This document shows, in pieces, positions 21,031 to 25,110 of a stretch of 25,110 nucleotides of DNA (position 1 is its first letter; each line of letters begins with the position of its first letter). The DNA is from a virus: IMG/VR virus record IMGVR_UViG_3300035701_000270, positions 1 to 25,110 of that record, one strand, 5' to 3'. The notes beneath the pieces were generated by a model that was not told where the DNA came from, ran no database searches, and was given only the letters and a program-made list of their open reading frames with translations. A program made the position numbers and the translations under genes.

Positions 21031-21563
21031 TGTCAAATGTAAGGCAACAACTGGAGGATTGGTTGCGTAAGATAGATGTATCTGGAACTGTTCTAGATGT
21101 GGGAGGTGCGGGACGACTGGTAACCGACAGGACGAAGAGCTGGCAGGTTTCCGATTATAAGGTTCTGGATATTCAGAACGATGCTGATTATATCAGGGAT
21201 ATAAATTATCCGGTAAATGATGTCCCACAATTTGGAACTATCTTCTGTCTTGAGGTAATGGAATATATCTGGAATCCGGTACAGACCTTGAGGAATATGA
21301 GGAAATGGCTTAAAGATGACGGACTTTTATACATTTCTTTCCATTTCTTATTTCCGCATCATTCACCAAAAGACAAAGATTATTTAAGATATACATCAAA
21401 GGGAATCAGGAAACTGATGGAAGAAACAGGATTCCGTATTTTAGAGATAACTCCCCGTATGGCCAAAGATTTACAGCACCTAAAACAGTGGTGCGATGAG
21501 GAAAGCAAGGTTGTGAACTATGGGGGAGAAATAGGATATTTGATAAAAGTAAAAAAGAAATGA
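21030..21563 (+). CDS. Class I SAM-dependent methyltransferase
   Basis: A 177-residue protein. V-L-D-V-G-G-A-G (about residues 21-28) is the SAM-binding motif I, V-L-D-I-Q-N-D at ~45-51 is the acidic motif II, and IFCLEVMEYIWNPVQTLRNM plus WLKDDGLLYISF match Methyltransferase type 11 proteins. Such phage enzymes often modify small molecules, lipids, sugars or RNA; no DNA-methylase NPPY motif is present here. It is embedded in the head cluster between portal and scaffold and coupled to the next gene, itself a methylase. Confidence 0.75.
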   Translation: MSNVRQQLEDWLRKIDVSGTVLDVGGAGRLVTDRTKSWQVSDYKVLDIQNDADYIRDINYPVNDVPQFGTIFCLEVMEYIWNPVQTLRNMRKWLKDDGLLYISFHFLFPHHSPKDKDYLRYTSKGIRKLMEETGFRILEITPRMAKDLQHLKQWCDEESKVVNYGGEIGYLIKVKKK

Positions 21564-21946
21564 AAGATATCAAGGTGATGTTTTCAAGCCAAAGATTGGA
21601 TTGGAAAACTCCTAAATATCTTTACGAGGAATTAAACAAGGAATTTAATTTTGATTTTGATCCCTGTCCTCCCAATCCGCCTTTCAATGGTTTGGAAATT
21701 GAATGGGGTAAAAGAAACTTTGTTAATCCTCCTTATGGTAGAGAAATCGGAAAATGGATTAAAAAGGGATTTGAAGAATGGTTAAAAGGTAAATTGGTGG
21801 TGTTTCTTATCCCTTCAAGGACAGATACAATCTGGTGGCACGATTATGTAATGAAAGCAAAAGAAGTCAGATTTATTAGAGGAAGATTAAAATTTAATGA
21901 TCAGAAAAATTCAGCACCATTTCCAAGTTGTATAGCAATTTTTTAA
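21560..21946 (+). CDS. Phage DNA N-6-adenine methyltransferase (Dam-type, PF05869-like)
   Basis: A 128-residue protein. W-K-T-P near the start, F-D-P-C-P at 33-37, and F-V-N-P-P-Y-G at 54-60 (the catalytic NPPY) followed by FLIPSRTDTIWWHDYV and EVRFIRGRLKF are the signature of the small phage Dam family. It should methylate adenine N6 in phage DNA, likely to evade restriction. Coupled by ATGA to the preceding methyltransferase. Confidence 0.85.
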   Translation: MKDIKVMFSSQRLDWKTPKYLYEELNKEFNFDFDPCPPNPPFNGLEIEWGKRNFVNPPYGREIGKWIKKGFEEWLKGKLVVFLIPSRTDTIWWHDYVMKAKEVRFIRGRLKFNDQKNSAPFPSCIAIF

Positions 21947-21953
21947 AAATGAT

Positions 21954-21961
21954 AAAGGTCG
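21954..21961 (+). promoter_or_regulatory. AAAGGTCG box
   Basis: Seven bases after the Dam stop; 65 nt before the chosen scaffold ATG (22027). The hairpin at 21988-22015 intervenes, leaving about 37 nt. Confidence 0.5.
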
Positions 21962-21987
21962 TTTAAATAATAAGAGTAAATCCAAAC

Positions 21988-22015
21988 CCGAAACGGGCAT
22001 CAATGCTCGTATCGG
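21988..22015 (+). other. Leader hairpin of the scaffold gene
   Basis: CCGA (21988-21991) with TCGG (22012-22015) and ACGGGCAT (21993-22000) with ATGCTCGT (22003-22010, one G-U). A competing CCCG-AAA-CGGG hairpin (21987-21997) is possible. Confidence 0.6.
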
Positions 22016-22026
22016 ACGGTATCAAA

Positions 22027-22578
22027 ATGGAAAACGAACAACAAGACCAAACCTCCGAAGAGACCCCATCAAAGGAAACCTCCGAAGAGACGGCACCAGT
22101 GGAGGAAACGATTACAATTCCCAAAGCAAAATGGCAGGCTTCCCAAGAGGAAGGAATCCGTCTAGCTAAAGAATTGGAATCAAGGGAGAAAGCGAAAGAG
22201 GCAGAAATTCCTGAAGAGGAAAAGAAATTGCGGGAAGTGATATCTAGGTATGAGAAGGAACGGGAGTCTTCCGCGATGAAATTATTGCGGGAAGAAGCAA
22301 GGAAGCTCGATGAGCTAGAACAAATCCACGGATCCTTTAAACGTGATGAGTTCAAAAAATTCCTTGACGATTATCCCACCTTCGATATTGAAGGTAATAT
22401 AGACTATCACAAGGCTTATCAACTCTATGAAAGAGTCCAGTCTGCACCCGCAATTCCAAAGAAAAAAACACCTTCTTCTGCAAGGACTGGAGATGTTCCA
22501 CGTAAAGAAACCTACAATGTGCAGGATAAAAATATGTGGGATATTCTTAATGATGCAAAAAAGGAAATTCAGGACTAA
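22027..22578 (+). CDS. Capsid scaffolding protein
   Basis: A 183-residue protein from ATG 22027 (MENEQQDQTSEETPSKETSE). The frame also opens at 22003, but that ATG lies inside the leader hairpin. Highly acidic Glu/Thr/Ser N-terminus, then a Glu/Lys-rich coiled coil (residues ~50-105), and a C-terminus with Lys/Pro. This composition and the position directly before the major capsid protein are typical of scaffolds. It shapes the prohead and then leaves. Confidence 0.8.
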   Translation: MENEQQDQTSEETPSKETSEETAPVEETITIPKAKWQASQEEGIRLAKELESREKAKEAEIPEEEKKLREVISRYEKERESSAMKLLREEARKLDELEQIHGSFKRDEFKKFLDDYPTFDIEGNIDYHKAYQLYERVQSAPAIPKKKTPSSARTGDVPRKETYNVQDKNMWDILNDAKKEIQD

Positions 22579-22586
22579 CCTCTAGG

Positions 22587-22594
22587 AAAGGTCG
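22587..22594 (+). promoter_or_regulatory. AAAGGTCG box
   Basis: 25 nt before the major capsid ATG. Here a GGAGG Shine-Dalgarno site (22608-22612) is also present. Confidence 0.55.
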
Positions 22595-22619
22595 GAATTA
22601 AGATTTCGGAGGTAATAAA

Positions 22620-23636
22620 ATGGCATTTAGTGCGTTTGTAACGACAATCACGCAGGATAAGTTCGTACCGAAAGTCGTTGACAATATTTTGAGAGGGAAC
22701 GTACTTTGTATGAGGTTCTTGGGGCAAAACTCAAGACCTTGGGGTTCAGGACACGTCTTGAATGTCCCAATCAAGTACCAATCATCTACTTCTGGAGGTT
22801 CATATGCCGGTTTTGACACACTGTCAACAACCCAGATGAATACCAGAGTGTTAGCCCAATTTAGTCCAACGCAGAACTACTTTTCAGTTGTTATTTCGGG
22901 AATACAACAGGCCGTCAATAAAGGCGATGCTGCTGTCCTCGATTTATTAGCAACAGAAATGTCATCTGTAGCAGACGATATGGCTAATGGATTAGGTACT
23001 CAATTATACTCAGACGGTTCAGGAAATAGCTCAAAAGACATTACTGGATTAGACGCAGCCGTTGATGATGGTAATACTACAGCATCTTGGGGCGGATTGA
23101 ACGGGTCTACAACCTACACCACGTGGGTTTCGACTCTGACATCCAACACGGGTGCAATTAGTGTAGCCAATCTAGCTAGCGCTTACAATTCAGCAAAAGT
23201 CGGGAGTGATATTCCAACCTTGATTATAATGACAAAGGCTATCTGGAACACTTACGAAGGTCTCTTACAAGCAACCATTAACTATCATACGCAGGTACAA
23301 GGATACCCGAAGATGACCGCTTTCGGCATTAACAGAAATGGCGGAACGGGTCAGACAGGAGATATAGGGTTTGATACTCTATTCTTTAGGGGAGTTCCTA
23401 TAGTTGCGGATGAAAAGTGTACAGCAGGTAGAGTTTATCTGTTGAACGAAAAGCACTTATGGTTTGCTCGTTTAGATCATCCTAAGTATCCAGCAGGCGG
23501 AAACCAATTCGGTTTCGCTTGGACAGGTTTGAAAGAACCTACCAATCAGGACGCTTCGGTCGGACAATTCTTGCTCTATGGACAACTAGTCGGCGATTCT
23601 CGCCGAACACACGCCTATATGACTGGTAAATCCTAA
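22620..23636 (+). CDS. Major capsid protein
   Basis: A 338-residue protein after the scaffold. It begins MAFSAFVTTITQDKFVPKVV and has an N-arm with LNVPIKYQSSTSGGSYAGFD, then QNYFSVVISGIQQAVNKGDA and MSSVADDMANGLGTQLYSDG, then the A-domain-like FRGVPIVADEKCTAGRVYLL and HLWFARLDHPKYPAGG. This matches HK97-fold coat proteins of environmental phages. It assembles the icosahedral head. A good Shine-Dalgarno and an AAAGGTCG box precede it. Confidence 0.85.
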   Translation: MAFSAFVTTITQDKFVPKVVDNILRGNVLCMRFLGQNSRPWGSGHVLNVPIKYQSSTSGGSYAGFDTLSTTQMNTRVLAQFSPTQNYFSVVISGIQQAVNKGDAAVLDLLATEMSSVADDMANGLGTQLYSDGSGNSSKDITGLDAAVDDGNTTASWGGLNGSTTYTTWVSTLTSNTGAISVANLASAYNSAKVGSDIPTLIIMTKAIWNTYEGLLQATINYHTQVQGYPKMTAFGINRNGGTGQTGDIGFDTLFFRGVPIVADEKCTAGRVYLLNEKHLWFARLDHPKYPAGGNQFGFAWTGLKEPTNQDASVGQFLLYGQLVGDSRRTHAYMTGKS

Positions 23637-23640
23637 TACT

Positions 23641-24108
23641 ATGGCAACTTTATCTGGAAGATCACAAATCTTCGCTGGAGATACATCTTTAATAGATACT
23701 ACCGCCCAACACAAATTAGGCACACGAGCCTTTGATGTGGATGGAAATGAGTATATCTATTTAGCAGGTGTAGCCTCTGTTGCTGCAGGTACTTGGGTTA
23801 GTTTCGATGAAGCTTTAGCAACCACTCGTTTAACCACCAACTGTGTTGGTAGAGTGGCTATTGCTATGGCTGCTATCGTTGCCAGTTCATACGGTTGGTT
23901 TCAGATATACGGCAAAAATGAAATAGCCGTTGTAGCTGATATCGAGGCGGATGTAGCCCTATTCACCACTGGTACTGCAGGAACAGCAGATGATGCTGAT
24001 ACTGCTAACGAGATGATTATAGGTGCATTTTCGCGAAGTGTGGACGCTGCAGGTATTGCAACAGTGGAACTTAATTATCCATTTGTTTGCAACGTAGCAA
24101 TAGACTAG
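23641..24108 (+). CDS. Capsid cement/decoration-like protein
   Basis: A 155-residue protein 4 nt after the coat gene. Gly/Ala/Thr-rich beta sheet: LGTRAFDVDGNEYIYLAGVA, SSYGWFQIYGKNEIAVVADI, FTTGTAGTADDADTANEMII, ending VELNYPFVCNVAID. This pattern is common in small proteins directly downstream of phage coat genes annotated as head decoration or cement. I infer it stabilises the capsid surface. Downstream lies a long hairpin. Confidence 0.6.
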   Translation: MATLSGRSQIFAGDTSLIDTTAQHKLGTRAFDVDGNEYIYLAGVASVAAGTWVSFDEALATTRLTTNCVGRVAIAMAAIVASSYGWFQIYGKNEIAVVADIEADVALFTTGTAGTADDADTANEMIIGAFSRSVDAAGIATVELNYPFVCNVAID

Positions 24109-24117
24109 CGTTGATTC

Positions 24118-24170
24118 CAAACTTGATCTCCCTTTCGCTTGTGGCTGGAGGAGAAGGGGAGATAGGTTTG
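24118..24170 (+). other. Long hairpin downstream of decoration gene
   Basis: CAAAC (24118-24122) with GTTTG (24166-24170) and ATCTCCC (24126-24132) with GGGAGAT (24157-24163), separated by a small internal loop; loop of 24 nt. No T-run follows, so a partial terminator, processing site or RNA stabiliser is more likely than a full intrinsic terminator. Confidence 0.65.
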
Positions 24171-24182
24171 CAATTAAAAATA

Positions 24183-24190
24183 AAAGGTCG
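24183..24190 (+). promoter_or_regulatory. AAAGGTCG box
   Basis: 25 nt before ATG 24216; followed by GAGGATTTAAATAATAA. Confidence 0.55.
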
Positions 24191-24215
24191 GAGGATTTAA
24201 ATAATAAAAAAGAAT

Positions 24216-24539
24216 ATGAATTTCTACGAATTAAAAGCGGTCTATAATCCTCTAAGTGAGGATGTAATAATTACTTGTTCATCTCCTGCAGATAATGAGG
24301 GAGAAGAATATGTAATTGAAGCAAAAGGAATAATTCTATTGCCAGCAACAATCGCCAAAGCTGCTGCCTTGAGTGTTGCAAGGGAGGTCTTGCAAAAGCA
24401 CGGCAAGGAATTTGACGATCCTAGCAGACAGGAATTAGAGGAGGAAATTTTATCTCATCAGTTTGAGATTATAGATTCAACGAGGGGGGTTGGGACAATT
24501 AAGGAGGAAGTCCCAATAAAAAAAGGAGGAAAGAAATAA
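24216..24539 (+). CDS. Hypothetical head-region protein
   Basis: A 107-residue protein starting MNFYELKAVYNPLSEDVIIT. N-terminal beta-like half (VIITCSSPADNEGEEYVIEA), a helix with AKAAALSVAREVLQKHG, an acidic segment and a Lys-rich end (KEEVPIKKGGKK). It follows the decoration gene and may be a head-completion or minor structural protein. No family recognised. Its leader carries the AAAGGTCG box and no Shine-Dalgarno. Confidence 0.6.
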   Translation: MNFYELKAVYNPLSEDVIITCSSPADNEGEEYVIEAKGIILLPATIAKAAALSVAREVLQKHGKEFDDPSRQELEEEILSHQFEIIDSTRGVGTIKEEVPIKKGGKK

Positions 24540-24541
24540 AT

Positions 24542-24549
24542 AAAGGTCG
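24542..24549 (+). promoter_or_regulatory. AAAGGTCG box
   Basis: Directly after the previous stop; 115 nt before the HNH ATG. Two hairpins (24560-24583, 24586-24632) fill 71 nt of that, leaving 44 nt. Confidence 0.5.
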
Positions 24550-24559
24550 ATTTATCTTG

Positions 24560-24632
24560 CTCAGGCTTCAATCGAAGTCTGAGTTGGGAAACATAGAGAG
24601 GCCAATTCCTCCTAGGCTAAACTAGGTTTCCC
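24560..24632 (+). other. Two-hairpin structured leader of the HNH gene
   Basis: CTCAGGCTTC (24560-24569) with GAAGTCTGAG (24574-24583): 10 bp with one G-U, loop AATC. Then GGGAAAC (24586-24592) with GTTTCCC (24626-24632) enclosing GAGG/CCTC and CTAG/CTAG mini-stems, a possible three-way junction. Confidence 0.7.
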
Positions 24633-24664
24633 TATTGAGATTTTGATTGGAATTTTAATTCTTA

Positions 24665-25108
24665 ATGAGAAATAAATTAGGTCAGTTCAAAAAGGGATGT
24701 AAGTGGACTTCTGAAGTGAGAGAAAAAATTCTACAAATTCGGAAACGAAAAGGAATAATATTACCAAGCAGGAAGGGGATAAAATGGTCAGAAAAATGGA
24801 AGAGAGAAAACGGTAAAAAAATAAGAAATTTTTATTTAAGAAAGGGGTATAAAAGCAGAACGGGATGTAGAGCGTATATTCTTGAGCGAGATAATTATAT
24901 TTGTCAGGTTTGTAAATTTAGAGAACCAGACATAATGGATGTCGACCATATAAAACCAGTAAGTCTTTTTCCTGAATTACAATATGACCTTGATAATTTA
25001 ACGACCCTATGTCCTAATTGTCATCGTAGAAAAACTTTAGAAGACCAAAGAGAGGTTTTACGAATAAGAGGTCATTGGAAAAAAAATAAATTAAAGGTCG
25101 AAAGATAA
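24665..25108 (+). CDS. HNH homing-type endonuclease
   Basis: A 147-residue protein. The N-terminal 55 residues are basic and contain KGIKWSEKWKRENGKKIRNF, similar to NUMOD3 DNA-binding modules of homing endonucleases. The HNH core follows: C80-x2-C83, D94-H95 in DVDHIKPVS, N111 in DLDNLTTLC, and C116-x2-C119-H120. All key residues are present. It likely cuts DNA at a specific site and is a self-mobile passenger in the head cluster. The leader is the two-hairpin element; the last codons contain another AAAGGTCG box that would serve the next gene outside the window. Confidence 0.85.
   Translation: MRNKLGQFKKGCKWTSEVREKILQIRKRKGIILPSRKGIKWSEKWKRENGKKIRNFYLRKGYKSRTGCRAYILERDNYICQVCKFREPDIMDVDHIKPVSLFPELQYDLDNLTTLCPNCHRRKTLEDQREVLRIRGHWKKNKLKVER
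25093..25100 (+). promoter_or_regulatory. AAAGGTCG box at window edge
   Basis: Lies in the last codons of the HNH gene (Leu-Lys-Val-Glu-Arg-stop). The next gene start is beyond the window. Confidence 0.4.
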
Positions 25109-25110
25109 CA

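Overview
This window is a contiguous piece of a tailed bacteriophage genome, most likely from an uncultured host. It is AT-rich overall and densely packed, with many ATGA or TAATG start-stop overlaps. It carries a recognisable head and packaging cluster (small and large terminase, portal, scaffold, major capsid protein, capsid-cement-like protein), lysis genes, and RusA-type and PD-(D/E)XK nucleases. No ribosomal, tRNA, integrase or core metabolic gene was seen. Three near-consensus sigma-70 promoters (TTGACA/TTGACT with TAAAAT/TATAAT/TATACT) suggest a bacterial host with ordinary housekeeping sigma recognition. The host cannot be named from this sequence.

Layout. (1) 1-6165, plus strand: the C-terminal part of a glycine-rich tail fibre or tip protein, a small coupled protein, two large proteins resembling internal/ejected virion proteins, and a small two-helix membrane protein. 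(2) 6169-8132, plus: a consensus promoter drives a tiny membrane protein, a DUF1599-like protein, and then a GC-rich island (about 6800-8035) with a calcineurin-like phosphoesterase and two small genes that use strong Shine-Dalgarno sites, unlike most neighbours. (3) 8166-9094: two copies of a cassette encoding a (Gly-X)n protein built from GGCNNT hexamers, around a DUF6948-like gene. (4) 9098-10782: lysis region with an M23 peptidase, zinc-ribbon protein, structured non-coding stretch, holin-like protein, a lysozyme-like transglycosylase whose signal peptide is reachable only by a -1 shift at GGGAAAA, and a tiny acidic protein. A bidirectional terminator closes it. (5) 10966-15096, minus: about a dozen small genes, including RusA, a PD-(D/E)XK nuclease, a sigma-region-4-like mini protein and several Cys-rich proteins. 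(6) 15097-15783: a long divergent non-coding region with a minus promoter, AT-rich triplet tracts and iteron-like repeats, a candidate control or origin region. (7) 15814-25108, plus: two small membrane proteins, terminase, zinc-ribbon protein, an HNH remnant, portal, two methyltransferases, scaffold, capsid, cement protein and an intact HNH endonuclease.

The most striking unexplained feature is an 8-bp box, AAAGGTCG, present ten times, always in the sense of the gene downstream. In six leaders it lies 25-39 nt before the start codon. In three longer leaders, and in two with the 7-mer AAGGTCG, a hairpin lies between box and start. Removing the hairpin length brings the spacing to about 27-44 nt. 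One copy lies inside a 5' leader well downstream of a good promoter, so it looks more like a translational or RNA-level signal than a promoter. Other notable items are the duplicated Gly-X cassette, the frameshift-dependent signal peptide, the mosaic GC island, and a nested stem-loop at 13758-13830.
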